Source of the DNA: Bacillota bacterium
GTDB taxonomy: Bacteria > Bacillota > Clostridia > Acetivibrionales > DSM-1351
Direction: 5' to 3'
Assembly: GCA_023415305.1 (NCBI GenBank)
Contig: JAEZKZ010000122.1
Span: 52,416-116,415 of the forward strand
DNA: 64,000 nucleotides
Within the stretch, counting starts at the first letter, position 1; each line of letters starts with the position of its first letter. The notes under the pieces are model-generated. The model saw only the letters and a program-made list of their open reading frames with translations, made no database searches and had not been told where the DNA came from. Made by a program: the position numbers and the translations under genes. Shown here piece by piece: positions 18,180 to 27,720 of this stretch.

Positions 18180-19448
18180 TCAGTATTTGTTTTTATATAC
18201 AACATCGTTTATAGCCTGGGCAAGATAATTTGTACTCCTTACACATTCATCAATTGCATTACCGTCACCGCCAATTTCAATAATAACCGATCCATTGGTC
18301 AAATGCTGATTATATCTGTTTTTACTAATATAGGTAGGCTTTGCTATGCCTGGTGCTATTTCATTTAAACGTGACTGAATTTTTAATGCCAGCTTGAGAT
18401 TTTCTCTCCATTTGGGATTGTCGAGCTTAGAATCGGTACCGATAACAAACATAATCTGAGCACAGTCCTTCCCTTTTATGTTTTTTGCCACCCTGAGCTT
18501 ATCATTACCTGCCGCATCCCTGTGAAGATCAATAGTCATTTTGAGTGAGGGGTATTTTTCCACGTAATTTGTCAGTGTACTAAGGGATTTGACATAGGAA
18601 CTGTTGTAATCCTTATCATGGATAGTTTTACTGTGAAGCACATTTATGTTGTACTTTTTCAGATTCGTAATCAGGGCCTCCCCAACTCTTACAACATTAT
18701 ATTTATTATCAAGTGTTCTGGAAGGAGATTCTTTTTCAGTTAAAGATTTTAAAAAGCTCTCCGTTGTATGAGTATGGTATACAAATATCTGAGGCCCGGT
18801 TTTTGAAGGTTTTAGCTTTAGGGGCTCTCTCAGGAGTTTATCAATATCAATAATATATTTAGTTTCATTTACCACCTTAATTTTACCATTCGTAACCACC
18901 GGGTTGTTTTCCTGATCACTGTTTTCTACATCCCCTTCAAAGGTAATACTGCTGGATGCTTCTTTATAATCACTTCCGGAGGGAGCTGTTCCTGAAATGG
19001 CTTCTGAAGGACTCTGAGCTTGTGTCTCCTGTGGTTTAACTTTCTGAAGCTCTTCACTTGTAATTATTTTTTCCTGCAGCTTCATTTGCTCTTGTTCTGC
19101 TATATATTTCAGATAATCATTTTTATAGTACGCTTCAAAAAATGTTGAATTTGAGTTTAAAATTGTTATTGGATTATAGCGGTCCATTCCAAAGGCCTTG
19201 AAGAGTATATCCAGTGAATAATTCAAGGCTTCCGTCTGTTTGCTCTGGTTCTCCGAGCTTGTCTGTTTACTAAGATTGATACCTCCTATGCTTATTTGTC
19301 CGTTAGCCGCTCTGAAGGCCATAATGCCTATTAGAATTCCGGCTATTGCACAAAGTACAATAGGCCGCTTAGAAAAATTGCCTTTATTGCCTGTAATATT
19401 TGAATCATTGTAAAATGAGTTTCCTTCAATCCTCGCAATTTCCCTCAT
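18180..19448 (-). CDS. spoIIP: Stage II sporulation protein P
   Basis: A 422-residue peptidoglycan hydrolase of engulfment. An N-terminal membrane anchor (about residues 24-42) is followed by a low-complexity linker, then the SpoIIP catalytic domain with FVYHTHTTESFL, TIDLHRDAAG and the terminal VIIEIGGDGNAIDE. These provide the zinc-binding His/Glu residues of the amidase/endopeptidase. SpoIIP works with SpoIID and SpoIIM in the septum. ATG 19448 is chosen because GGAGGCAG lies just upstream; a longer frame reaches 19478. Confidence 0.95.
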   Translation of the reverse strand: MREIARIEGNSFYNDSNITGNKGNFSKRPIVLCAIAGILIGIMAFRAANGQISIGGINLSKQTSSENQSKQTEALNYSLDILFKAFGMDRYNPITILNSNSTFFEAYYKNDYLKYIAEQEQMKLQEKIITSEELQKVKPQETQAQSPSEAISGTAPSGSDYKEASSSITFEGDVENSDQENNPVVTNGKIKVVNETKYIIDIDKLLREPLKLKPSKTGPQIFVYHTHTTESFLKSLTEKESPSRTLDNKYNVVRVGEALITNLKKYNINVLHSKTIHDKDYNSSYVKSLSTLTNYVEKYPSLKMTIDLHRDAAGNDKLRVAKNIKGKDCAQIMFVIGTDSKLDNPKWRENLKLALKIQSRLNEIAPGIAKPTYISKNRYNQHLTNGSVIIEIGGDGNAIDECVRSTNYLAQAINDVVYKNKY

Positions 19449-19685
19449 AACTGCCTCCAATTTCAATAAGTTTTGCACATTAATAATTTTATAAAACTAT
19501 ATTCAGTATTTTCTAAATTATTACAGGCTTGTACTAAAACATTGCCGGGTGTTATGAAATTACTCTTTTAAAAACGGGAAATATTGTAATATATTTAAAG
19601 GCTCAAATTTTAATTATTTGTTCTAAAAACAGGTACAATTTCATATAACTAAGAATATACTTATTTTAGGAATGGGGGGAAAAAG

Positions 19686-19886
19686 TTGAATTTTTGCACA
19701 GTCAGATGTTGTATATGTAATAGTGTTTTATTAAATCTTCCTGAGGAAGAAATTGAAAAACTGAACAGTCTTACTTTCAGATGCGAAAGCTGTGGACACA
19801 GGCTAACTCTAAACGGTACAAATGTTACAAAGGCCATTAGCGCCGAACCTTTTCAAAACTTTTACAAATATGATTTCAATATATAA
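19686..19886 (+). CDS. Small zinc-ribbon-like protein
   Basis: 66 residues starting at TTG after a GGGG-rich RBS. Two CxxC knuckles (CCIC near residue 8 and CESC near residue 33) with 20-odd residues between suggest a zinc ribbon. No other domain is visible. It is monocistronic with its own terminator directly after the stop, which supports a real gene. The function is unknown and could be a DNA or RNA accessory. Confidence 0.65.
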   Translation: MNFCTVRCCICNSVLLNLPEEEIEKLNSLTFRCESCGHRLTLNGTNVTKAISAEPFQNFYKYDFNI

Positions 19887-19911
19887 AAACTCCCGAATGG
19901 GAGTTTTTTTA
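19885..19911 (+). terminator. Intrinsic terminator of the zinc-ribbon gene
   Basis: AAAAACTCCC-GAAT-GGGAGTTTTT is a 10-bp perfect stem with a tetraloop and a T7 run. Confidence 0.9.
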
Positions 19912-20049
19912 ACAGATAAAGCTTTTTACAAATCTCATAATATTATCTCAGGTATCAGTATAATTTTTCTCATTGTTGCTCCATTCTTCATCTAAAACCA
20001 TCAATAATAATGCTAAATGTTATAAATACTTATGTCAATATATAAGAAA

Positions 20050-20077
20050 ATCACAAGAGCAAATATGTTCTTGTGAT
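20050..20077 (-). terminator. Intrinsic terminator of the DUF4870-like gene
   Basis: A 9-bp perfect stem ATCACAAGA/TCTTGTGAT; the minus-strand side continues TTTTCTTATA. Confidence 0.7.
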
Positions 20078-20139
20078 CAGTTGTATTATTATTAAGGTTA
20101 CTTCTACTTGGCTTTCCAGTTTGGACCGTAATTCTTTTT

Positions 20140-20472
20140 CTACTTGATAATTCTGAATTTACCGAATACAGGCAGTTCCTTTGCTTTTCCGGTCGCTGCG
20201 TTTACTATACCCAGAATAGCAAAGATAAAGGTGGCAAGAGAAAATAGTGGTATTAATACCCATCCGACTATTGGGATAAGCCCAAGTACTATATTACCGG
20301 CTACCGCAACTATAAGAAGTAACAGTCCCTGGTTGGCGTGAAATCTTCCGAAGGGCGAATCTGTACAGACTATAAGCGGTAAAAAGAAAAGTATATAGGC
20401 GAGAGCGCAAATCACTTTGTTTTTTTCAATATCCTCTGCGCTATAGAGGTTTGTATTATCCTGTTCAGTCAT
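20140..20472 (-). CDS. DUF4870-like small membrane protein
   Basis: 110 residues with three hydrophobic stretches (near residues 22-35, 48-68 and 70-92). A conserved-looking FHANQGLLLL motif is typical of the DUF4870/TM2-like family in Firmicutes. AAAGGAG precedes the ATG. The role is unknown, probably envelope-related. Confidence 0.8.
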   Translation of the reverse strand: MTEQDNTNLYSAEDIEKNKVICALAYILFFLPLIVCTDSPFGRFHANQGLLLLIVAVAGNIVLGLIPIVGWVLIPLFSLATFIFAILGIVNAATGKAKELPVFGKFRIIK

Positions 20473-20732
20473 AATAGACTCCTTTCAAAAAGGTTAATTC
20501 AATTATATCTATAAAAACTCTATGTCCGAAAATATTCAAATAGAAGTATCTGATTAAAAACCTGTTTTTAAGTTGTAAAATATGTTAAGGAAATTGTAAG
20601 AAATTTGTTACTCAGTTTGAAAGATTACACAGTTATTATAGTTTTGTCGACTACATAAAATGCTTGAGCACAATTTTTGCGAAAAATGAATTCTAATAAT
20701 AAATTTAATTTATTAGGAAGGAGAAGTTTAAT

Positions 20733-21179
20733 ATGGTTAGCCTGAAAAAGAAAACTGCAATCGCTATTATAGGAATGTTTTTATTTCTTGGATTTACCGG
20801 ATATACAACAAATAAGTCAGATACAACAATTAAGTATAGTTTTTCTGATTTTCATGGTGTTGAAACAAATGACATTTTTTTAAACCCAGAAGAAAGCCAC
20901 TTAAAAATTAATGGAAAAATATCTTTGACTTCTGGAGAGGTCAGACTTTTTATAAAGGCTAAAGCCTCGGGTAAAATATTATATTCTGAAGAGTTTACAT
21001 CTGATAGAAGCAAGGCAGTTAATATCGGAATATATAACTTAGGAAGAGATAAAGACTTTATATTTGGAATGATAGCTGATGAAGTAAAGAATCTGAAATT
21101 AGATCTATCCTCTGAACAAAATTTGGTACGTACGCCAGAGATACCAGCAGCAACTAAACCAAGTAAGCACAGCTATTGA
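20733..21179 (+). CDS. Putative exported protein of unknown function
   Basis: 148 residues with a signal-type N-terminus (KKKTAIAIIGMFLFLGFTG). The lipobox region reads LGFTGYTT and lacks the Cys expected for a lipoprotein, so it is either secreted or membrane-anchored. The mature part is beta-rich and ends in a Pro-rich tail. The RBS is GGAAGGAG. It lies directly upstream of the two-component genes but separated by 140 bp, so a functional link is only suggested. Confidence 0.65.
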   Translation: MVSLKKKTAIAIIGMFLFLGFTGYTTNKSDTTIKYSFSDFHGVETNDIFLNPEESHLKINGKISLTSGEVRLFIKAKASGKILYSEEFTSDRSKAVNIGIYNLGRDKDFIFGMIADEVKNLKLDLSSEQNLVRTPEIPAATKPSKHSY

Positions 21180-21239
21180 TAGACCTAAATAAACCAATGT
21201 ACTTAGGTTATGGAATTTATCAAGTAAGGGGTGTGATAT

Positions 21240-21258
21240 AATGATAGGGATTATCATT
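21240..21258. promoter_or_regulatory. Inverted repeat upstream of the response regulator
   Basis: AATGATA-GGGAT-TATCATT has perfect 7-bp arms, about 64 bp before the GTG start. It may be an operator. The spacing is wrong for the usual 7-1-7 Fur box. Confidence 0.4.
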
Positions 21259-21321
21259 CGGAAAGAATAAATGAATAATTTATAGTTTAACTTAAATGCT
21301 CATAGGCTCATGGAGGTCAAT

Positions 21322-22008
21322 GTGAATATACTTGTTTGTGATGATGAAAAGGAAATTGTAGATGCTATTGAGATATATCTGAAAAACGAAGGATATACAG
21401 TTTATAAGGCCTATAACGGCGCTGAAGCTGTAGCTGTTTTTAATGAGACTGATATTCAATTGGTAATTATGGATATTATGATGCCGGTAATGGATGGTAT
21501 CAGGGCTACAATTAAAATTAGGGAATAGTATAACATTCCGGTACTGATGCTTAGCGCAAAGTCAGAGGATACAGATAAAATCCTGGGACTCAACCTCGGT
21601 GCTGATGATTATGTAACAAAGCCCTTTAATCCTTTGGAGCTGCTTGCCAGAGTAAAATCACTTCTCAGGAGATACGTTTCATTAGGCAGCTTTGTACCAA
21701 AAACAGGTGTATACAAATCCGGCGGACTTGTTGTGGATGATAATGCAAAAGAAGTCCAGGTTGACAATGAACAGGTCCGGCTTACTCCTGTTGAATATAG
21801 AATATTAAAACTTTTGTGTGAAAATGCAGGAAGAGTTTTTTCAATTGATCAGATTTACGAGCAAGTTTGGAATGAACCCTCCTTCAGCCCTGAAAACACT
21901 GTAGCTGTTCATATAAGAAGAATTCGTGAAAAAATAGAAATAAATCCTAAAGAGCCAAAATATTTAAAGGTGGTGTGGGGAATTGGATATAAAATTGAAA
22001 AACTATAG
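21322..22008 (+). pseudogene. OmpR-type response regulator interrupted by in-frame TAG
   Basis: A receiver plus winged-helix response regulator. The start GTG 21322 has GGAGG 6 nt upstream. The receiver has the acidic pair DD near residue 8, the phospho-acceptor Asp51 (IMDIMMPVMDG) and, after the stop, the K of VTKPFNPLE. At 21526-21528 a TAG interrupts the receiver (IRE-stop-YNIPVLMLSAK). The same frame stays fully open for 160 codons and encodes an intact DNA-binding domain (TPVEYRILKLLCE, VAVHIRRIREKI, VVWGIGYKIE). It is a recent nonsense mutation, a sequence error, or a read-through site. An internal ATG at 21547 lacks an RBS. It overlaps the kinase gene. Confidence 0.85.
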
Positions 22009-24280
22009 ATATTCAGTTTGGTTTAAACTCCTTGCGATTATACTGTGTGTTGCTGGTATGATCACTCTTGCTAATGGTCTTTTAAAAGCACCGTACTTTG
22101 AAGATGCCATTCAGAATAAGGAATTTAAAGAAAGTATAACTGGTAAAAACATATTTCGTAATGCATACTCCGAAGTATCAATTGCTGCTTTCAAGTATAA
22201 GAGTGAAGATAATATAAAGTCAGGGGCTGCCCTTGACCAGCAGGAAATAAGAAATTCAAAGTATTACTATGAGAATGAGCGGCAAAACGAGCTTCAACAG
22301 GTTGATCATGATTTCTACAACTCAATTAATCAATATCAGGACTACATAAAGGATCAACCTGTCATAATTGATGCTAATGGTAATGTACATGAGAATACTG
22401 ATGTAATTTCAGATATACAAAACAAGGAAATTCAGGATAAAATCAAGGCCGCTAGGGATAAGAAGAATACAGAGATAAAGGAAATTAATGATAAGTATGA
22501 CAAGTACATTGCTGAAATTCAGAAAGATTTAATCAACCAACAGCTCGAAAATTATAAGTCTACTATCAGTTATCTTAATAACCTTAAAGGTATTTATTAT
22601 TCAGTGGTTGAAAACGGGAAAACCATCCTTTCAAATGTTACTGATAATAACTCCATAGAGAACTATTTTAACACTCTACCCTTTTCGGTCAAACTGACTC
22701 AAAATAACTGGAATCAATATTTCGGATATAACTACTACACACAATACAATGTGCCTTCAGATACTGTTGTATATCTTGGTATGTCACCTGAAAGATATCA
22801 AACAGAGGTAACTGCCTTTGAGAAGAATTCAAGCAACGGTCTGACCGGAATAAAAACATCTTCCATAGGTCTCCTTAACTTTTTAATAGGCCTGATATAT
22901 CTGATTTATTCTGCCGGAAGACGTTTTGACAAGGAAGGTGTTCATCTTGCTACTGTAGACATTATTTATCTTGATATAGCATTAGTGATCAGTGTTGGTG
23001 CAATAGCGCTATGTTTTGCACCCATTGTAGAGTTTCTCCCACATTTTTATAGAGATAATTTACAATTTAATACCAGTGTCATTTATTCCATATTCGGCAC
23101 CATAATTGCAATCGGTACACTAATAGGATTATTATTTGTCACAATGTTCATGAAAAGGCTTAAGAGGCATGAGGTGATTAAACATACACTGCTTTACAAG
23201 CTTCTTAATTGGATTTTTATCCGATTAAAGAATTTTTATTTAAGGTTAAAAACAAATATAAGCGGGGTATTTTATAGGAGTCCCCTGGCAGTGAAACTGG
23301 TTCTAATTTTTGGCACTTATGCCTTTTTGACCATAATATCTGTTTTAATGTTTGTGGCCGGTGATGAGGCAACGTTCTTTGGATTTCTTGCAATATTAGG
23401 TATTAATGTTTCTGCAATCTATTATATTTTAAAAAACTTTAAAGCCTTTATCAACATCAGGGATGGAGCTGAAAGAATACGAGCCGGAGAGCTATCCTAT
23501 AATATCCCCGAACTGGGGCTTCCGGAAATAAAATCCTTGGCGGAGTCAGTTAACAAGATAGCAGATGGTTTAAAAAATGCTGTAGGCAGCCAGGTTAAAG
23601 CTGAGCGGATGAAGGCAGAGCTGATAACGAATGTCTCCCATGACTTAAAAACACCTTTAACCTCAATAATAACTTATGTTGATCTTTTGAAAAATGAAGG
23701 CCTAAACTCGGAAAATGCTGAAAAATACCTTGGTATTATCGATTCAAAATCACAAAGGTTAAAATCACTTACAGAGGATCTTTTTGAAGCTGCAAAGGCA
23801 ACAAGCGGGAATATAGCAGTTAACTGTGAAAAACTGAACGTTGCCTCGCTGATAAGCCAAGGTCTTGGAGAACTGTCAGATAAAATTGAAGCATCAGGTC
23901 TTACTTTCAGAACCAGCTTCCATTCGGAAAATGTTTATGTCAACGCTGACGGAAGGCTGCTTTGGAGGGTTATTGAAAACCTTTTATCAAATGTTTTCAA
24001 GTATGCTCTACCCAACTCCAGAGTATACATTGAAGTTGAGCAGGCAAACGAAAAGGTTAAAATAATTGTAAAAAACATTTCAGCCTATGAGCTTAATGTC
24101 AATGAGGATGAGCTGCTGGAGCGGTTCAAGAGGGGAGATGCTTCCCGCCACAGTGAAGGCTCTGGTCTGGGACTTTCAATTGCTAAAAGTCTGACCGAGC
24201 TTCAGGAAGGTCTGTTCTCTATTAAAATTGACGGTGACTTGTTTAAAGCAGTGATAGAATTGCCTTTAATAAGCGAATAA
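21983..24280 (+). CDS. Sensor histidine kinase
   Basis: A 765-residue membrane kinase. It has TM1 at residues about 11-30, then a long extracytoplasmic part rich in Lys/Glu/Asn with a coiled coil (about residues 85-195). Several membrane helices follow (about 295-315, 328-350, 370-395 and 435-495). A HAMP-like linker leads to the dimerisation helix with His553 (VSHDLKTPLTSI), and the ATPase domain has the N box (IENLLSNVFKYA) and G box (GSGLGLSIAKSL). It starts with TTG, overlapping the response regulator end by 26 nt, so translation is coupled and this is the cognate pair. The signal is unknown. Confidence 0.9.
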   Translation: MDIKLKNYRYSVWFKLLAIILCVAGMITLANGLLKAPYFEDAIQNKEFKESITGKNIFRNAYSEVSIAAFKYKSEDNIKSGAALDQQEIRNSKYYYENERQNELQQVDHDFYNSINQYQDYIKDQPVIIDANGNVHENTDVISDIQNKEIQDKIKAARDKKNTEIKEINDKYDKYIAEIQKDLINQQLENYKSTISYLNNLKGIYYSVVENGKTILSNVTDNNSIENYFNTLPFSVKLTQNNWNQYFGYNYYTQYNVPSDTVVYLGMSPERYQTEVTAFEKNSSNGLTGIKTSSIGLLNFLIGLIYLIYSAGRRFDKEGVHLATVDIIYLDIALVISVGAIALCFAPIVEFLPHFYRDNLQFNTSVIYSIFGTIIAIGTLIGLLFVTMFMKRLKRHEVIKHTLLYKLLNWIFIRLKNFYLRLKTNISGVFYRSPLAVKLVLIFGTYAFLTIISVLMFVAGDEATFFGFLAILGINVSAIYYILKNFKAFINIRDGAERIRAGELSYNIPELGLPEIKSLAESVNKIADGLKNAVGSQVKAERMKAELITNVSHDLKTPLTSIITYVDLLKNEGLNSENAEKYLGIIDSKSQRLKSLTEDLFEAAKATSGNIAVNCEKLNVASLISQGLGELSDKIEASGLTFRTSFHSENVYVNADGRLLWRVIENLLSNVFKYALPNSRVYIEVEQANEKVKIIVKNISAYELNVNEDELLERFKRGDASRHSEGSGLGLSIAKSLTELQEGLFSIKIDGDLFKAVIELPLISE

Positions 24281-24351
24281 ATCATAGCAGTTTTATAGCT
24301 AGTCTCTGATTAGTAGTATATTGATTATTTACTGGATTAATGACGAAACTA

Positions 24352-24415
24352 TGCCCTGGTTGGGTCTCACGAATTTTATAAACTTATGCGTGAGGTCAAT
24401 CAGGGCACTATTTTT
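24352..24415 (+). terminator. Terminator of the two-component operon
   Basis: Arms TGCCCTGGTTG (24352-24362) and CAATCAGGGCA (24397-24407), one mismatch, with an inner CTCAC/GTGAG stem, followed by CTATTTTTG. Confidence 0.75.
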
Positions 24416-24429
24416 GAGTAATATCTATA

Positions 24430-24522
24430 AAGCCTTTTCCAATTCCATCTCATGCATGCTTTGAATATCGTCAACTCCAAGCAGCGGTATCTGAGGCTTT
24501 ATTCTTCTATAATCCTGAAATT
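24430..24522 (-). pseudogene. Possible gene remnant
   Basis: On the minus strand a 30-codon open stretch ends in TAG and encodes IKPQIPLLGVDDIQSMHEME followed by LEKAL. Its composition looks protein-like, but an in-frame TAA lies just upstream and there is no start or RBS. It may be the C-terminal remnant of a lost gene. I cannot name the family. Confidence 0.3.
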
Positions 24523-24579
24523 ACATTAATATGTATATCAGAAATAATAAAACCACGTTTTTGATAAAATATATGCAGT

Positions 24580-25389
24580 CTATATATCAAACCAGTAAAA
24601 TGGTTTCTTCTTAAACAGATTAAATCCTGCTTTTACTGCCGTCTTTCTGGAGGCAGCGTTAGAATCAATACAATTCCACTGAGCAACGAGTTCATTAGCT
24701 TCACACTCATTCACAAAGTACTGAGTTAGAATATATGCCAGTCCTTTTTTTCTATGTTCCTGTATTGTCTCAATATCAATAGGTACTACATTTTTATATC
24801 TTGCTGATCCTATAATCACTGAGACTATGGATTTATCCAGTGTAGCAACAAATGCTAAACTTTTCGTGAAGAACTGCTCAAAGCTTTCCCATGAACCAAA
24901 TAATCTATCAATCAGGAATTCGGCATTATCATATTTACCAGCCTGCAATTGTTCAATAAAGTTTGGGTCTACCCTAATAATATTGTATTTATCCGGTGTC
25001 TCCAATTTGTAAGCGCCGGATTTTCTATAATAAAATTCGTCTTCTTGATTGATGCTTTTATCGGTGAATAACCCCAATATGTATTCTTCTGTTCTTTCTC
25101 TCTCCACAGAAAACTCAAAAACATCAACCCCCCTGCTTTTTAATTCCACAAAAAACACTTCTCTGAGAAATTCGCTAAACTTATCATAAACAGCATTATT
25201 CTTTGGTTCACCCAGAATTGCAAAGCCTCCGACCGCATTGGAATACACCAATGCTAATTCCGGATTTTTTACATCGTCTACCCAGATATCTCCTTTGCAT
25301 TCACCGGCTAATATCCCCGTAAAACTTGGATTATCCTCGGATAAAATGTTTGCATAAGCTCCAGCTTTTACATTACATACGCGCTTCAT
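24580..25389 (-). CDS. GNAT-family acetyltransferase
   Basis: A 269-residue protein of the GNAT_acetyltran type. The C-terminal third has the acetyl-CoA binding pattern IETIQEHRKKGLAYILTQYF (Q/R-x-x-G-x-A loop) and the SNAASRKTAVKAGFNLF block. The N-terminal half is a family-specific domain. ATG 25389 has a GGAG six nt upstream; a GTG one codon earlier is possible. The substrate is unknown. Monocistronic. Confidence 0.82.
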   Translation of the reverse strand: MKRVCNVKAGAYANILSEDNPSFTGILAGECKGDIWVDDVKNPELALVYSNAVGGFAILGEPKNNAVYDKFSEFLREVFFVELKSRGVDVFEFSVERERTEEYILGLFTDKSINQEDEFYYRKSGAYKLETPDKYNIIRVDPNFIEQLQAGKYDNAEFLIDRLFGSWESFEQFFTKSLAFVATLDKSIVSVIIGSARYKNVVPIDIETIQEHRKKGLAYILTQYFVNECEANELVAQWNCIDSNAASRKTAVKAGFNLFKKKPFYWFDI

Positions 25390-25529
25390 CACTATCTCCC
25401 TGAATTAATTTCTATTATTAGTTACTAAAACTTCGTGTTATTCTTGTTAGAACGCTCGTCCAAGTAATTCTATCGGTATAATAGTACTCCAGAAATAACT
25501 TTCATTGGCATTTAAACCGGAAAGTATCA

Positions 25530-26483
25530 TTAATCCCCGATCCAAAAGTAAAGCATACCCTTTTCACCATTTTGCAACTCTACAAAGTAATAGTTTAAAT
25601 TCCTTTCACCGGAATAAAAATATACATCAATAACTTTTATTTCACTGGCTTCAAATTGCCTCGTTTCTTCCCATCTGGGTTCAAAATCCTTTGGCATTTC
25701 TTCAGAAGGTATAAAATAGGCTTCTCCTCCACCAAACTTATAGGTCTTCCCCAGGTATTCCCTAATATCATTATATTTTTCAACAAACCGATTATCCTTA
25801 ATCTCATACCAAGCAGAATAAAATTTGGGATCAAGTTTTGATAAATAACTTCCTGGTATAAAATTGCCCTTTCCATCTATGAGTGTATCGCTTGGAAGAC
25901 TACCAATATAATAAAGCTCTGTTCCATTATATCTATAAAAAATATACTCTGGATCGCCACTTGGTCCTTCATCAAAACATGTAATTTCTATAAATTTATC
26001 ATTTTGGTCAAGATCAATAATTCTGGCTTCACCGTCCATTGTATGATCCATATAAACATCGTTTTTAATATTATTTACATGTAAATACGTCTTAAAATTC
26101 TTTTTTCCTGAAGGGCCTCTTAATAAAAAACTAATTGAATCCAAGCTTCCATCCAGATTAAGATCATATTTTCCCTTAACTGTAAATGAAAGTGGTTCTT
26201 CTTTAGTGCCATTTATATTTACATCAAAATCATAATTAATGAAATACTCTTTAATTGGCTTGAAATTATTAATACCTATCTCCTCTAAATCTTTGTCCTT
26301 TTTCTCTTTTGTAGTCTCTGCCGTGGTACTTATGTATGAAGTTGTTGGATTCACTACATCAATACTCTTGTGACTAGTTTCATTAAATGAGTCCTTACAA
26401 CCAGATAATAATGAAGCCAATAAAAAGCAAGAACAGATCGCTAAAATAACCCCTTTATGATTTCTCACATGTCTTAGATCCAA
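25530..26483 (-). CDS. Lipoprotein of unknown function
   Basis: 317 residues. The N-terminus is a lipoprotein signal with lipobox LLSGC (Cys near residue 29), followed by a Ser/Thr linker. The rest includes an EF-hand-like DLNLDGSLD (Asp-rich, possibly Ca-binding) and a beta-rich region (YRYNGTELYYIGSLPS) like VCBS/FG-GAP-type proteins. TTG 26483 is chosen because GGAGG sits 6 nt upstream; the ATG-containing frame to 26531 has no RBS. The substrate is unknown and extracellular. Confidence 0.75.
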   Translation of the reverse strand: MDLRHVRNHKGVILAICSCFLLASLLSGCKDSFNETSHKSIDVVNPTTSYISTTAETTKEKKDKDLEEIGINNFKPIKEYFINYDFDVNINGTKEEPLSFTVKGKYDLNLDGSLDSISFLLRGPSGKKNFKTYLHVNNIKNDVYMDHTMDGEARIIDLDQNDKFIEITCFDEGPSGDPEYIFYRYNGTELYYIGSLPSDTLIDGKGNFIPGSYLSKLDPKFYSAWYEIKDNRFVEKYNDIREYLGKTYKFGGGEAYFIPSEEMPKDFEPRWEETRQFEASEIKVIDVYFYSGERNLNYYFVELQNGEKGMLYFWIGD

Positions 26484-26694
26484 AATAAACCTCCAAATGA
26501 ATAAAATATTAACATACAATTTATCTCTCAAAGTAATTCTTCAATATTATACTACATATGGATTAAGCTGGAGTCAATAAGTACTAAATATTATTATAAA
26601 CCTTGCACTATTAAAGATAAATGCTATATATTTTTTCTGTCACAAGGGGAGAATAAACACATTTACTATTTATATATGAAAGGGAAAATAATTC

Positions 26695-27717
26695 ATGAAT
26701 ATAGAGAAAATCAACTCCCCTGTAATAAACGGTAGCGATGTTACATTCATTTATTACGGCAAAGCTAATGAGGTTTACCTTACCGGAGAATATAATCAGT
26801 GGGAACTTGAAGATAGGATGTATAGAAAATCCGGTAGTAATGATGTGTGGTACATTAATAAAAGTTTTCCTGAGAACGCCCGATTTGATTATAAGTTCGT
26901 TGTAGACGGTAACTGGATTACAGATCCTTTAAATGAAAATAAGACTGTAATCAGCAGTGATAATATAAATTCAAATATTATTATGCCCAGATATAAAAGT
27001 GATTACGAAAAAATTACTGTCTCAGAGGTACCCAGAGGAGATGTAATTAGAAATCTTAATTTTAACAGTGATTATATGGGGTGTAAAATGAAATACCATG
27101 TATACCTTCCTAATCATTACGATAAAGCTCAGTTAACCCATATACTCTATGCCCTTGACGGCTCGGATTACCTTAATTACAGTAATATTAACCTGGTTTT
27201 GGATTATATGATCCATACGGGAGAAATACCTAATATGACAGCAATTCTCGTTGACCCAAATGACAGAAATAAGGAATATACTATTAACAGAAGGTATCTC
27301 AGTTATTTTATCAAGGAACTCCTTCCCAACGTTGAGGCAGAATACCTCTCTTCAAGTAATAACACCGAACGTGGAATTACAGGTGTTTCCTGGGGAGGCT
27401 TAACCGCCATTTACATTGCTGTGAATACTCCGGGCATGTTTACCAGACTGCTGTCACAATCCGGGTCCTTCTGGCCAAAAGACTGGCTGATTTTTGATAT
27501 GATTAATAAAGCTAATATTGATGGTATAAAATTCTGTTTACAAACTGGGACAGTTCAGGATACAGAGGAAATGAACGATGTTATGGCAGAACTTCTTCAA
27601 AAGAAGCATATCAATATAGAATATGTAAAATATGCTGAGAGCCACAACTGGGTAAACTGGAAAGGGCATCTTAATGAAGGACTGAGATCAATATATACCC
27701 CATATAAAGGAGAATAA
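26695..27717 (+). CDS. CBM48-type domain plus esterase D-like hydrolase
   Basis: 340 residues. Residues about 10-95 match an isoamylase-N/CBM48 module (VYLTGEYNQWE, FDYKFVVDGNWITDPLN), which binds glycan-like chains. Residues about 115-335 are an alpha/beta-hydrolase of the esterase D/CE1 type with the nucleophile elbow GVSWGG and a late ESHNWVNWKGHL containing the catalytic His. It resembles enterochelin- and xylan-type esterases. No signal peptide is visible, so it probably acts in the cytoplasm. It is followed after 3 nt by a small gene, forming an operon. Confidence 0.82.
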   Translation: MNIEKINSPVINGSDVTFIYYGKANEVYLTGEYNQWELEDRMYRKSGSNDVWYINKSFPENARFDYKFVVDGNWITDPLNENKTVISSDNINSNIIMPRYKSDYEKITVSEVPRGDVIRNLNFNSDYMGCKMKYHVYLPNHYDKAQLTHILYALDGSDYLNYSNINLVLDYMIHTGEIPNMTAILVDPNDRNKEYTINRRYLSYFIKELLPNVEAEYLSSSNNTERGITGVSWGGLTAIYIAVNTPGMFTRLLSQSGSFWPKDWLIFDMINKANIDGIKFCLQTGTVQDTEEMNDVMAELLQKKHINIEYVKYAESHNWVNWKGHLNEGLRSIYTPYKGE

Positions 27718-27720
27718 GTT

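Noticed and set aside
21240..21258. Fur box
   Set aside because: The arms are 7 bp with a 5-bp spacer, not the 7-1-7 pattern.
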